64,000 nt of DNA from Fusobacterium gastrosuis (GTDB lineage: Bacteria; Fusobacteriota; Fusobacteriia; Fusobacteriales; Fusobacteriaceae): the NCBI RefSeq assembly GCF_900095285.1, contig NZ_LT607734.1, forward strand, positions 372,001 through 436,000, in the 5' to 3' direction. Every line of letters starts with the position of its first letter. Position 1 is the first letter of the stretch. Made by a program: the position numbers and the translations under genes. The notes under the pieces are model-generated. The model ran no database searches. It was not told where the DNA came from and saw nothing but the letters and a program-made list of their open reading frames with translations. Positions 1-8,706 of this stretch are shown here, piece after piece.

Positions 1-1983
1 AACTTTAGCTGCTTGTTGAGTTCCACTTAGTTTACTTGATAAATGAATAGATATTATTTTTTCATATCCTTTATCAAATAAAGTGTCATACACTTCTTTG
101 AATTCTGCTGGTGACGGTTGAGCAGTTTTCGGTATAACTTTTTCTGTAATTATCTTATGCCAAAATTCTTTTTTTGATAAATTAACTCCATCTTTATAGT
201 GATTTTCACCAATTTTTATTTTTAATGGTATTACAGTTATTTCTAAATTTCCTATAATTTCACTTGTTAAATCTGAAGCAGAATCTGTCACTATAGCTAT
301 TTTTGATAAACTTGGATCTCTTTGTTCAATATATATATAATACGAATAATTATCTTGTTCACCTATGTATGTTGAGTATTTTCTAAATTTCTTTGCCTTT
401 AAAGCTTCATTTCCTTCATTTGTCGCAGTTTTCCCCAGCATTGAAAATACACTTAAAGTATTTTCATTTGTATAACTTTCATAAATTTTTTGAATTAATT
501 CTTGTTCTGTTTCTGCTTTATCAAAAAACTTCCCATTTACTAAAGCAATGCAATCATTAATTTTTATATCAATATCATTTATTCTTGTATCCCTAACTGC
601 CTTAGTTATTTCCACAGAATAATTGAACATACTTTGTCTTAATAAAGTGTCCAGAGGCATTTTTTTATTCTTTACTAAATAATACCCCTCTAACATAGTT
701 TTTGTTTCTATTACCATAATCTCTCTCTTATCTCTTTCTGCAGCTAATTTAGCTGATGAAATGATATTTTTATTATTTGGTAATATATAAATCGTCTTTG
801 CCTTTATTCTCTTTAAACCATCTTCAATATCTGAAACTGATGGGTTTTTAGTTTGGCCTCCTATTAATACAGCAGCAGCTCCATCTTTTAAGAATAACTC
901 ACCTATTTGTTTATTATCAACTATCGCATAATAAGCAATATCTTTTATATTATCTTCATTGAATAAAAGTTTGATTTCTTTTTCTTCTGGAAGTTCCTTT
1001 AGATTAACTGAACCATGCTCTATTTCTTTTTCACTTACAAGTAAATGATTATGTTGAATTTCCATATTTTCTATTTTTATATTGTTTAAGTTTCCTAAAT
1101 TACCTGCAATTTCAAGAACTTGTCCTGGGTTATTAGTATGAATATGAGTTTTGGTTTTCTTTTTAGTTTGTGCACAAACCATTGAATCCCCAAGTTGAGA
1201 TATTTTATTTTTATATTCTTCTAGATCAAAATCTCCTGACTCTATAATAAACTCAGTACAATATTTGAATTTAATTTCTTCTTTACTCACATACTCTAAT
1301 TTTTGTTTTCTACTTACTTGAGATTTTGCTATTCTTTCCAAATCTTTAAGCATTTCTGGGTCAGTTACAGATTTTTCAAAGCCTTCAAGCATATAAAAAA
1401 TTCCTTTTCCACCAGCATCTACTACTCCAGCTTCTTTTAATTTTGAAAGTAATTCTGGTGTTTCTTCAACTGCTGCCGCAGCTGCATTTTTTAAATATAC
1501 TAAAAATGGTATGAAATCATCTTTAGCACCAGAATATTCCATAGCTGCCTCTGAAACCTTTCTAATAACAGTCAACATAGTTCCTTCAACAGGTTCACTT
1601 ACAGCTTTGTATGCTTTTTCTTTAGCCTCAACAAATGCCCTTGCAGCTGTGGCAATATCTATCTCTTCTTTTTCTCTCACTACATTTAAAAAACCTTGAA
1701 CTATTTGAGATAAAATAGTCCCTGAATTTCCTCTTGCTCCTAAAAGAACAGCTTCCGATATGATATCAGCAAGTTCTTCCATTGTTGGCTCATTTTGCAT
1801 TTTTATCAATTCATTTTCAACTGCTTGTAATGTCATTGACATATTTGTTCCAGTATCTCCATCTGGTACAGGATAGACATTTAAGTCATTTAATACATCC
1901 GCATGTCTTGATAGCCATCTACTTGCTGCTATAAATAACTTTGTTAATCTCAATGCTGTTAAAACTTTAATTTCTATTTTCAT
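1..1983 (-). CDS. FakA-like fatty-acid kinase (DAK2/YloV) fused to a DegV/FakB-like domain, 3' end cut by window
   Basis: The reading frame is open from the ATG at 1983 to the window edge, giving 661 codons with no stop. A DAK2 kinase motif PDGDTGTN lies at residues 40-47, followed by the YloV/FakA middle and C-terminal regions (GGQTKNPS near 371, ILPNNKNI near 396). From residue 561 a typical DegV/FakB fatty-acid-binding domain begins (IVTDSASD at 564-571; HLSSKLSG at 647-654). FakA proteins normally end near residue 550 and use separate FakB proteins, so this looks like kinase and acyl carrier in one chain, feeding exogenous fatty acids to phospholipid synthesis. GGAGGG precedes the start, and the gene follows the XRE-cupin regulator by 11 bases. 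The fusion is read directly; the substrate is inferred from the families. Confidence 0.9.
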   Translation of the reverse strand, partial: MKIEIKVLTALRLTKLFIAASRWLSRHADVLNDLNVYPVPDGDTGTNMSMTLQAVENELIKMQNEPTMEELADIISEAVLLGARGNSGTILSQIVQGFLNVVREKEEIDIATAARAFVEAKEKAYKAVSEPVEGTMLTVIRKVSEAAMEYSGAKDDFIPFLVYLKNAAAAAVEETPELLSKLKEAGVVDAGGKGIFYMLEGFEKSVTDPEMLKDLERIAKSQVSRKQKLEYVSKEEIKFKYCTEFIIESGDFDLEEYKNKISQLGDSMVCAQTKKKTKTHIHTNNPGQVLEIAGNLGNLNNIKIENMEIQHNHLLVSEKEIEHGSVNLKELPEEKEIKLLFNEDNIKDIAYYAIVDNKQIGELFLKDGAAAVLIGGQTKNPSVSDIEDGLKRIKAKTIYILPNNKNIISSAKLAAERDKREIMVIETKTMLEGYYLVKNKKMPLDTLLRQSMFNYSVEITKAVRDTRINDIDIKINDCIALVNGKFFDKAETEQELIQKIYESYTNENTLSVFSMLGKTATNEGNEALKAKKFRKYSTYIGEQDNYSYYIYIEQRDPSLSKIAIVTDSASDLTSEIIGNLEITVIPLKIKIGENHYKDGVNLSKKEFWHKIITEKVIPKTAQPSPAEFKEVYDTLFDKGYEKIISIHLSSKLSGTQQAAKV

Positions 1984-1994
1984 CAATCCCTCCA

Positions 1995-2546
1995 TTAGAA
2001 AGTTGGTGGACTTACAACCCAAAGTGCTCTCACAGGTTTTTTAGAAGTATTTTTAAATCTATGCTTCAAATTTGATTTAAAATACATACTATCTCCTTTT
2101 GAAAGAATATATTTTTTATCTGATATATACACATCCAATATCCCCTCTATAATGTATATAAACTCTTCTCCACCATGTGCATAAAAATCTCTTCCACTTT
2201 CTCCATTTACCCCAATATCATAAATTATTGGTTCCATATTTTTTTCTTTATTAGATGGCATAAGTAATGCCATTTTAGTATTAGATCCTCTACTTTCTAA
2301 ATACTTAATCTCATTTTCTTTTGTAAATTGTATATTTTTTATTTCGTCATCCTCATCTTCAATTAAATAGCTAACTCTAACATCCAAAGTATTCGCTATT
2401 TTTTTTAAGTTTTCTATTGATGGCGATGCCTTTCCTTGTTCGATTTGAGATAAAAAGCTTGCAGATAATTCTACTCTTGTTGCTAGTTCTCTCAAAGACA
2501 TTCCTTTTTCATTTCTGCTTTTTTTTAGTTTTTCTCCAATCGTCAT
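1995..2546 (-). CDS. XRE-family regulator with C-terminal cupin domain
   Basis: A 183-residue cytosolic regulator. Residues 7-61 form an XRE helix-turn-helix (SLRELATRVELSASFLSQIE). Residues 105-180 form a small cupin barrel with a ligand-type cluster His124/Glu128 and His162. This architecture is common in one-component regulators that sense small metabolites through the cupin (family knowledge); the effector cannot be told. The start overlaps the cinA stop by 4 bases and the stop lies 11 bases before the fused kinase gene, so it is probably co-transcribed with both. It could regulate this operon, but no operator is evident. Confidence 0.85.
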   Translation of the reverse strand: MTIGEKLKKSRNEKGMSLRELATRVELSASFLSQIEQGKASPSIENLKKIANTLDVRVSYLIEDEDDEIKNIQFTKENEIKYLESRGSNTKMALLMPSNKEKNMEPIIYDIGVNGESGRDFYAHGGEEFIYIIEGILDVYISDKKYILSKGDSMYFKSNLKHRFKNTSKKPVRALWVVSPPTF

Positions 2547-3754
2547 ATATCGTACCTTTTACTCAACATTTTTAGCAAACTATATAATGCAAATAATGTT
2601 GTCCTTTGCCTTATTTTATTTCTTTCTCCTTTAAATTCCTTTCTAATAATTTCTACACTTTCTCCAACTCTTACAGCTATATATACCAATCCAACAGGTT
2701 TTTCTATTGTTCCTCCACCAGGACCTGCTATTCCTGTTGTAGCAATAGCAACATCAGTTTTTAAACCTTCTACCATCTCTTTTGCAACTTCTTCACTGAC
2801 TGCACCATGTGCCAAAAGAGTTTCTTTTTTTACTTTTAACCTTTTTATTTTTGCTTCATTACTATAACAAACTATACCTTCTTTGAATGATGCTGAAATA
2901 CCAGATACATCTACTAATTTACTTGCTATCATACCACCTGTACATGACTCTGCTGTTGATATTGTCAATGGCTTTTTTTGTGCCATTAAATATTTAAAAA
3001 TATTTGTTTCTACTCTTTCTTCATCTTCACCAATAATAAAGTCTGCAATTTTATTATATAACTTTTCAACAATTTTTTCCACTTTCTTTTTATTTTCAAT
3101 TTTTGTTTGCAATCTTATAAGTGTTCCATAATCTTTAACTAAAAATTCGTAAAATATATTATCTTCTGTAAAAATATCTTTTACTCTTTCCTCTAAAATA
3201 CTTTCCCCTATTCCACAAGTAATTATATCTTTTATATAAATCTTACTTTTTAAATTATTTTCTTTTGCATAAAATTTTAAAAATTTAGGAAACATATTTT
3301 TTAATTCATTTGGAAATCCTGGAAATGCTACAATTCCATTTATATAAACAGCAGGTGCCATTCCAACATCATTTTTAAAACTTATTGCTCCTTCTGGTTT
3401 TTCAATTTCTTTAAAATTACTTTTCTTTTCTATCTTTCTATCTTTATATTTTTTCACTAATTCTTTCTTCTCTTTTTCATCAACTACCAGCTTCTTTTTT
3501 AAAAATTTCGCAATAGCTGCCTTTGTTATATCATCATCTGTTGGTCCTAATCCGCCAGTTGTTATTATTAAATCTACATTTTTCTTTGCAAAAGCAAAAG
3601 CTTTTTCCATTTCTTCAATGACATCTCTGACCATTATCTTATATTCAATCTCTATTCCATATTTATTTAATTGTTCAGCAATATAAATACTATTAGTATC
3701 TATCATAGCTCCATTTAATAATTCTGTTCCTATAAGTAAAATAGCTGCCTTCAT
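2543..3754 (-). CDS. cinA: CinA-like competence/damage protein, nicotinamide-nucleotide amidase
   Basis: A 403-residue protein with two domains. Residues 1-170 are a MoCF/COG1058 domain starting MKAAILLIGTELL with TGGLGPTDDD. The C-terminal 140 residues are a PncC-type amidase (STAESCTGG, GIAGPGGG). The family deamidates NMN to recycle pyridine nucleotides and also has an ADP-ribose pyrophosphatase domain (family knowledge). The frame is open upstream to 3808, but the ATG at 3754 is preceded by AGGAG at good spacing and begins the family's normal N-terminus. It lies 26 bases after pgpA and overlaps the next gene by 4 bases. Confidence 0.93.
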   Translation of the reverse strand: MKAAILLIGTELLNGAMIDTNSIYIAEQLNKYGIEIEYKIMVRDVIEEMEKAFAFAKKNVDLIITTGGLGPTDDDITKAAIAKFLKKKLVVDEKEKKELVKKYKDRKIEKKSNFKEIEKPEGAISFKNDVGMAPAVYINGIVAFPGFPNELKNMFPKFLKFYAKENNLKSKIYIKDIITCGIGESILEERVKDIFTEDNIFYEFLVKDYGTLIRLQTKIENKKKVEKIVEKLYNKIADFIIGEDEERVETNIFKYLMAQKKPLTISTAESCTGGMIASKLVDVSGISASFKEGIVCYSNEAKIKRLKVKKETLLAHGAVSEEVAKEMVEGLKTDVAIATTGIAGPGGGTIEKPVGLVYIAVRVGESVEIIRKEFKGERNKIRQRTTLFALYSLLKMLSKRYDI

Positions 3755-3780
3755 ATTTCTCCTTTTTATCGAGTTATTTT

Positions 3781-4284
3781 CTACCAGAAAAATGCTGTCC
3801 AAATACAAACCATTAAAAAGTTACCTATAACTCCCGCAAGGAAATCATCCATAACAACTCCTATTCCATTTTCTATATCCTGAACTTTATTAATAGGACC
3901 TATCTTTGTTATATCCAATACTCTAAAAATTATAAAGGCTATCAGCATAGCGATTAAATTAGATTTTACACCTACTGGATTAATTAAAAATAAAGTTGTT
4001 AAATAACCTAAAACTTCATCAATAACAACAGCTTGGGGATCTTCTTTTTTAAATATTTCTCTTTCACACACATCAGAAACACATACTGCTACTGCAAAAA
4101 ATGTCATTAAAAACATAAAATAAAAAGAATTATAAAGCATATTATTTGCAAAAAATTTTCTTATATATGATAAAAATATATAAAGCGGTACTCCACCTAG
4201 TGTCCCAAATGTCCCAGGCATAAAAGGCATATCTCCCAAACCGAACCATGTTCCTAAATTCCTTATAAACTTATTGTTTCTCAT
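3781..4284 (-). CDS. pgpA: Phosphatidylglycerophosphatase A
   Basis: A 167-residue membrane phosphatase that converts phosphatidylglycerol phosphate to phosphatidylglycerol. The family's N-terminal pattern is visible (GTWFGLGDMPFMPGTFGTLG, residues 11-30), as are the acidic VIDEVLGY motif and the later MDDFLAGV motif, with about three hydrophobic helices between. The start shares one base with the stop of the upstream U32 gene (TAATG), which implies translational coupling. Together with coaE and the FakA-like fusion this gives the operon a lipid and cofactor flavour. Confidence 0.93.
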   Translation of the reverse strand: MRNNKFIRNLGTWFGLGDMPFMPGTFGTLGGVPLYIFLSYIRKFFANNMLYNSFYFMFLMTFFAVAVCVSDVCEREIFKKEDPQAVVIDEVLGYLTTLFLINPVGVKSNLIAMLIAFIIFRVLDITKIGPINKVQDIENGIGVVMDDFLAGVIGNFLMVCIWTAFFW

Positions 4285-6470
4285 TAGTATACCCCTCTTT
4301 TATAATTATACTCCCTATACTCACCTTTTCTTGTTTTTAATTGTTTTAAAACTTTTTCAACTTCTTCTTTTGTTTCATTTGTAAATTCTAAAACTAATTT
4401 ATCTACACAATACATTTTTAATTTCTCAATAATATTTATTATATTTAAAGGCTTTTCTATAAAAATTTCTGTCCCAAATTTATTTTTACTTACTAAATAC
4501 TTATCTCCTTCAACATTTGTCAAAAACTTTTTGTCTTCTGTTAGTTCTATATCAATTGTCATTCCTTTAAGCTTTGAATAAATTAATATAGCTTTCTTTA
4601 ATTGTGTTTTTCCTAAAAATCTAATTTTTGCAAAATTAAGTTCCGGTGAAATTATAACTGTATCTAAATTTTTAATATTTTCTAGTACTTTTAAAGTATA
4701 TGAATTAGTTATATTCATGTTCCAATTTAATAGAACCTTTGAATTTTTATTTTCAAGCAATTCGTATAAATTTGAGGCTAAACTATTACTCAAATTATGT
4801 TTTCCTAAACTTGACTGTTTAGCCACATCATAAGTTCTATAATATATTTCCTCTATTCCATATTCATTTTTTAAAGAATTCACTGCTTCATATTGCTCAT
4901 CATTTGAAACAATAGCAATATAACTCATACTTTTTTCATCATCTTTCTCAATTGCTAGTTTATAATATGTTTTCCCTTTTTCTTTTAATTCTTTATCCAA
5001 ATCTCTTCTATAAAAATTTAATATCTTCTCCTGTAACTTTTCTACTGCATTTCTTTTTAAACTTTTTATTTCGGATAAAGGAATAAAAATTCCATTTTCT
5101 ATATTTACATCTATATCTGTTAATACAAATTCACTCTCTCCAATTTCTGAAAGTTTATCCTTTATTTCTTCTATTTCTAATTGCTTTTTTAAAGCTTTTT
5201 GAGTTTTTACTTCTGAAAAAACTTCCACTTCTACAATCTTAAAATTATCTTTTTCTACATATAAGCTCAATTTAGATATCATCCCTATTTTAGCTTCAAA
5301 TTCAGCTTTTATCTTTAATTTTTTATTGTTGTTTTTTATTTCTTTAGCAACTTCATCATTTATTTTTTTATTATAATTTCTAAAAATATATTTTGTTCCA
5401 ACCGGGAAATTTAAGCTTATTTTTTCTCCTGTATAAGCTATTTTTCTTTCATCTTGTATAGAAACTATATCTAATTTATTTATAAATTCTCCACCTAAAT
5501 TTTTATAATTAGCTGATAAGAAAGTTATTCCATCTCCACATATAAGATCTTGGGATAATTTTATATATTTTCCAGTAACTTCGCCTATTTTCTCTCCCAT
5601 ATTATAAGAATAATCACTGTTTATTATCTCTTTATTACTATAAAAATATCCTTTTGAATAACCTCTGTTAAAGAGTTTAGAAGTATTACTTTTTACATTC
5701 AAACCATCTATCAAATTTCTATAATAAGATACTGTTTCATATACATAATTTACATCTTTCATTCTTCCTTCTATTTTTATACTTTCAATACCTATATTCT
5801 TTAATTTTTGTATTTCTTCAAAACCTAACAATTGGTCTTTGGGACTCAAAAAATAAGATGAATTCCCACAGCTATCTTTATATTCTTTTCTACACGGCTG
5901 AGCACACATTCCACGATTTCCACTTCTTCCACCTACAAAACTACTTAAATAACAATTTCCAGAAAATGAAATGCAAAGAGAACCTGAAACAAAAACTTCA
6001 AGTTCCATATCTGTATTTTCTCTTATACTTTTTATTTCTTCAAAACTTAATTCTCTTGGCAATACAACTCTTTTAAATCCTAGAGTCTTTAAATAATTAA
6101 TTTCATAGTGATTGGCTACTGTTAATTGTGTACTTCCATGAATTTCTATTTCTGGAAAATTCTCATGTAAATATTTTGCATAGCCTAAATCTTGTACGAT
6201 TATTGCATCTAAACCATAATTATAAAGTTCCTTTAAAGTAGGATATAACATTTCAATTTCTCTATTCGTCATAATTGTGTTTAAAGTTAAAAATATTCTA
6301 CTTCCTCTCAAATGTGCATAATCAAGAGCTTCCTTTATCTCATCAAGAGTAAAATTTTCTGCATTTCTTCTTGCTCCAAACCCTTTTAAGCCCAAATATA
6401 TTTCATCAGCTGTTGCTTTTATAGCTGCAAAAAATCTTTCCTTATTTCCAGCTGGTGCTACTATTTTCAT
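4284..6470 (-). CDS. U32 family protein (RlhA/YhbU-type, probable RNA hydroxylation)
   Basis: A 728-residue protein whose first 300 residues are a peptidase-U32 domain. The signature region at 162-196 holds Cys166, Cys173, Cys189 and Cys193 (GMCAQPCRKEY). The remaining 400 residues are a weaker accessory region, as in the long RlhA/YdcP-like members. Although named peptidases, several U32 proteins bind an Fe-S cluster and act in tRNA or 23S rRNA hydroxylation (family knowledge), so RNA modification is more likely than proteolysis here; this is inference. It overlaps coaE by 4 bases and pgpA by 1 base, inside one operon. Confidence 0.88.
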   Translation of the reverse strand: MKIVAPAGNKERFFAAIKATADEIYLGLKGFGARRNAENFTLDEIKEALDYAHLRGSRIFLTLNTIMTNREIEMLYPTLKELYNYGLDAIIVQDLGYAKYLHENFPEIEIHGSTQLTVANHYEINYLKTLGFKRVVLPRELSFEEIKSIRENTDMELEVFVSGSLCISFSGNCYLSSFVGGRSGNRGMCAQPCRKEYKDSCGNSSYFLSPKDQLLGFEEIQKLKNIGIESIKIEGRMKDVNYVYETVSYYRNLIDGLNVKSNTSKLFNRGYSKGYFYSNKEIINSDYSYNMGEKIGEVTGKYIKLSQDLICGDGITFLSANYKNLGGEFINKLDIVSIQDERKIAYTGEKISLNFPVGTKYIFRNYNKKINDEVAKEIKNNNKKLKIKAEFEAKIGMISKLSLYVEKDNFKIVEVEVFSEVKTQKALKKQLEIEEIKDKLSEIGESEFVLTDIDVNIENGIFIPLSEIKSLKRNAVEKLQEKILNFYRRDLDKELKEKGKTYYKLAIEKDDEKSMSYIAIVSNDEQYEAVNSLKNEYGIEEIYYRTYDVAKQSSLGKHNLSNSLASNLYELLENKNSKVLLNWNMNITNSYTLKVLENIKNLDTVIISPELNFAKIRFLGKTQLKKAILIYSKLKGMTIDIELTEDKKFLTNVEGDKYLVSKNKFGTEIFIEKPLNIINIIEKLKMYCVDKLVLEFTNETKEEVEKVLKQLKTRKGEYREYNYKRGVY

Positions 6471-7045
6471 AAATTTTCACAAAACCTTTCTATCTTTGAA
6501 AATAATTCTTCTAAACTTCCATTATTTTCTATTACTATATCTGCTTTTTTTATTTTTTCAACATCGGACATTTGAACTGAAATTATTTTCTCAGCCAATT
6601 TTTCATCTATCATATCTCTTTTTATCATTCTGGCTATTTTAATTTTATCATCTGAGCTAACTAAAACAATTTTGTCACAAAGTTTATCCATTCCACTTTC
6701 AAATAACAGCGGAACATCAAAAATAATAACTTCTTCTTTTTTACTTCTAATTTTTATATTTTCAAAAAAACTATAAACTTTAGGATGTATTATACTATTT
6801 AAAATATTTAGTTTCTTCTCATCTTCAAATACAGCTTTTTTTAATTTTTTTCTATCTATTTTATTCGTACTTTCATCTAATATCGATACACCAAAATTAG
6901 ATACAATCTCCTCTTCTACTTCTTTTTTTTGTGAAATTTCTTTTGCTATCAGATCTGCATCAAATATTTTATAATTTTTGTTTTTTAAATAATTTGAAAC
7001 AGTACTTTTTCCACTAGCTATACCACCTGTTAGCCCTACTATCAT
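6467..7045 (-). CDS. coaE: Dephospho-CoA kinase
   Basis: A 192-residue P-loop kinase catalysing the last step of coenzyme A synthesis (phosphorylation of dephospho-CoA). The Walker A motif GLTGGIASGKST is at residues 4-15, and DADLIAKE and the DVPLLFE segment that contacts substrate are present. Length is normal for the family. It is the first gene of the minus-strand operon running to the window's left edge and overlaps the U32 gene by ATGA. Confidence 0.95.
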   Translation of the reverse strand: MIVGLTGGIASGKSTVSNYLKNKNYKIFDADLIAKEISQKKEVEEEIVSNFGVSILDESTNKIDRKKLKKAVFEDEKKLNILNSIIHPKVYSFFENIKIRSKKEEVIIFDVPLLFESGMDKLCDKIVLVSSDDKIKIARMIKRDMIDEKLAEKIISVQMSDVEKIKKADIVIENNGSLEELFSKIERFCENL

Positions 7046-7130
7046 AGTTTCACCCTTATTTTATTTTTTCATATTTCTAACATTATATACCCATATCCAA
7101 TTTTTATCAATCAATTGAAAGATTATCAAC

Positions 7131-7159
7131 TTGTAAATTAAGAAAAAAAACAATATAAT
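7131..7159 (+). promoter_or_regulatory. Sigma-70-type promoter for the Crp/Fnr gene
   Basis: TTGTAA (7131-7136) and TATAAT (7154-7159) are separated by exactly 17 bases and lie about 40 bases before the TTG start at 7199. The region between coaE and this gene is otherwise AT-rich and empty. Confidence 0.6.
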
Positions 7160-7198
7160 TTTATTATATTTTATTTTTACACGAGGAGGTATCTTTTT

Positions 7199-7834
7199 TT
7201 GATAAATAGAGAAGACATAAAATTACTTGAAAATATTTTCTCATTTTGGAACGATATAAAAGTTGATGACAGAGCCAAAATTATTCTTTCTACTCGCTTA
7301 ATGACTATAAAAAAAGGTTCTACTTTTTTCAGTTCTAGTGATTTAGAAGGAATCATTTTTTTAAAGTGTGGTAAACTTAGATTTTTTATTTCTTCACTTG
7401 ATAGTAGAGAATTAACGCTTTATATTCTTAGAAAAAATGATATCGAATTCTTATCTCATTATGATGATTCTTTTTCTGCTATATCAAGTATCGAATTCAC
7501 GGCCGAAGAGAACAGTGAAATACTCTTTATTCCTTATTCTGTGTTGGAATTATTCAGATGCAAATATTGTGAAATAGAAAAATTTTTACATACTTTAACA
7601 AATTTAAAATTCAAAAATTCGTTACTCGCCCTTCAGGGTATAATTTTGATTCCACTAAAAAATAGAGTAATTACTTTTTTAAAGTCTTTTAATTCAAATG
7701 AAATTACAATTACCCACGAAGAGATTGCAAAGAATCTAAGCAGTTCCAGGGAAGTTATTTCTAAAATTTTAAAAAATCTGGAGAAAGAGAATTCTATAAA
7801 ACTATATAGAAATAAAATAATTTTAAACTTTTAA
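7199..7834 (+). CDS. Crp/Fnr-family transcriptional regulator
   Basis: A 211-residue regulator with a cyclic-nucleotide-binding-like beta-barrel (about residues 20-120), a dimer helix, and a C-terminal winged helix-turn-helix (THEEIAKNLSSSREVISKIL, about 163-182). There is no FNR-type N-terminal cysteine cluster, so oxygen sensing by Fe-S is unlikely. The start is TTG, chosen because AGGAGGT sits 8-9 bases upstream and no ATG is available. The stop is 10 bases before the amidotransferase gene, so the two are co-transcribed, and the symporter downstream is a plausible target. The ligand is unknown. Confidence 0.85.
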   Translation: MINREDIKLLENIFSFWNDIKVDDRAKIILSTRLMTIKKGSTFFSSSDLEGIIFLKCGKLRFFISSLDSRELTLYILRKNDIEFLSHYDDSFSAISSIEFTAEENSEILFIPYSVLELFRCKYCEIEKFLHTLTNLKFKNSLLALQGIILIPLKNRVITFLKSFNSNEITITHEEIAKNLSSSREVISKILKNLEKENSIKLYRNKIILNF

Positions 7835-7844
7835 GGAGGTATAT

Positions 7845-8582
7845 ATGGCTATTATCGGTATTTCAGCGAGCATCAAATTTGAAAATAAAGATGGCTTTTT
7901 TCTAGGTTATGAATATTCTTATGTTGGAAATAACTATGTCAATTCTATTTCTAAAAGTGGAGCTATTCCTATTTTATTACCTATTGTTGATAATGATGAG
8001 CAAATAGAAAATCAAATTAAACTTATCGATGGTCTTCTGATTTCCGGAGGTTATGATGTTGATCCACAATTTTATAATGAAGAACCTTTAGAAAAGTTAG
8101 AAACTATTTACCCAAAAAGAGATATCTATGAAATAAAGTTAATAAATTTTGCATTAAAACATAAGAAACCTATCTTAGGTATTTGTCGAGGTTTTCAAAT
8201 TCTTAATGTTGCTCTTGGTGGTTCTCTTTATCAAGATATTTCATATCGTGAAAATACTTTTGTAAAACATTCTCAAAATGCTGAACCTCATCAAGTTACG
8301 CATACTATTGATATTGATGAAGATTCTACTCTATTTCAAATAGCAAATAATAGGCAGGAAAAGGTAAACTCTTTTCATCATTTAGCATTAAAAAATATAG
8401 GTAAAAATTTAAAAGTTGTAGCTTGTGCGAAAGATGGTGTTCCTGAAGCTATTGAAAGCACAAAAGAAACTCCTTTTATTTTAGGGCTTCAATTTCATCC
8501 AGAAATGATGTTTGCTTCTAACGATTTTGCTCAAAATATTTTTAAATATTTTGTCAACAAATGTGATAAAAAATCTATATAA
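7845..8582 (+). CDS. Gamma-glutamyl-gamma-aminobutyrate hydrolase-type class I glutamine amidotransferase (PuuD-like)
   Basis: A 245-residue class I amidotransferase-like hydrolase. The nucleophile elbow GICRGFQ places Cys114, and His218 and Glu220 in LQFHPEMM complete the triad. PuuD-type enzymes hydrolyse gamma-glutamyl amides such as gamma-Glu-GABA in polyamine breakdown (family knowledge), and no other Puu gene is present. Its placement between a Crp/Fnr regulator and a dicarboxylate/amino-acid symporter suggests release or scavenging of glutamate; that is inference. The RBS AAGGAGG is strong. Confidence 0.87.
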   Translation: MAIIGISASIKFENKDGFFLGYEYSYVGNNYVNSISKSGAIPILLPIVDNDEQIENQIKLIDGLLISGGYDVDPQFYNEEPLEKLETIYPKRDIYEIKLINFALKHKKPILGICRGFQILNVALGGSLYQDISYRENTFVKHSQNAEPHQVTHTIDIDEDSTLFQIANNRQEKVNSFHHLALKNIGKNLKVVACAKDGVPEAIESTKETPFILGLQFHPEMMFASNDFAQNIFKYFVNKCDKKSI

Positions 8583-8651
8583 AATTAGATTTTATTTTTT
8601 CTTTTTGTTGTAATTTTCTCTATAATATGATAAAATTTAAAACAAAATATT

Positions 8652-8673
8652 TGAAAGATGTCGTATTCTTTCA
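8652..8673. promoter_or_regulatory. 22-bp inverted repeat upstream of the symporter gene, candidate Crp/Fnr-type operator
   Basis: TGAAAGA (8652-8658) and TCTTTCA (8667-8673) form perfect 7-base arms around an 8-base spacer, 34 bases before the symporter ATG. A 22-bp dyad is the usual footprint of Crp/Fnr dimers, and such a regulator is encoded two genes upstream. A TATAAT hexamer sits just before it at 8621-8626. It could instead form a leader hairpin. Confidence 0.45.
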
Positions 8674-8706
8674 GATAAAAACTTTTAAAACTTGGAGGTA
8701 AGTTAT

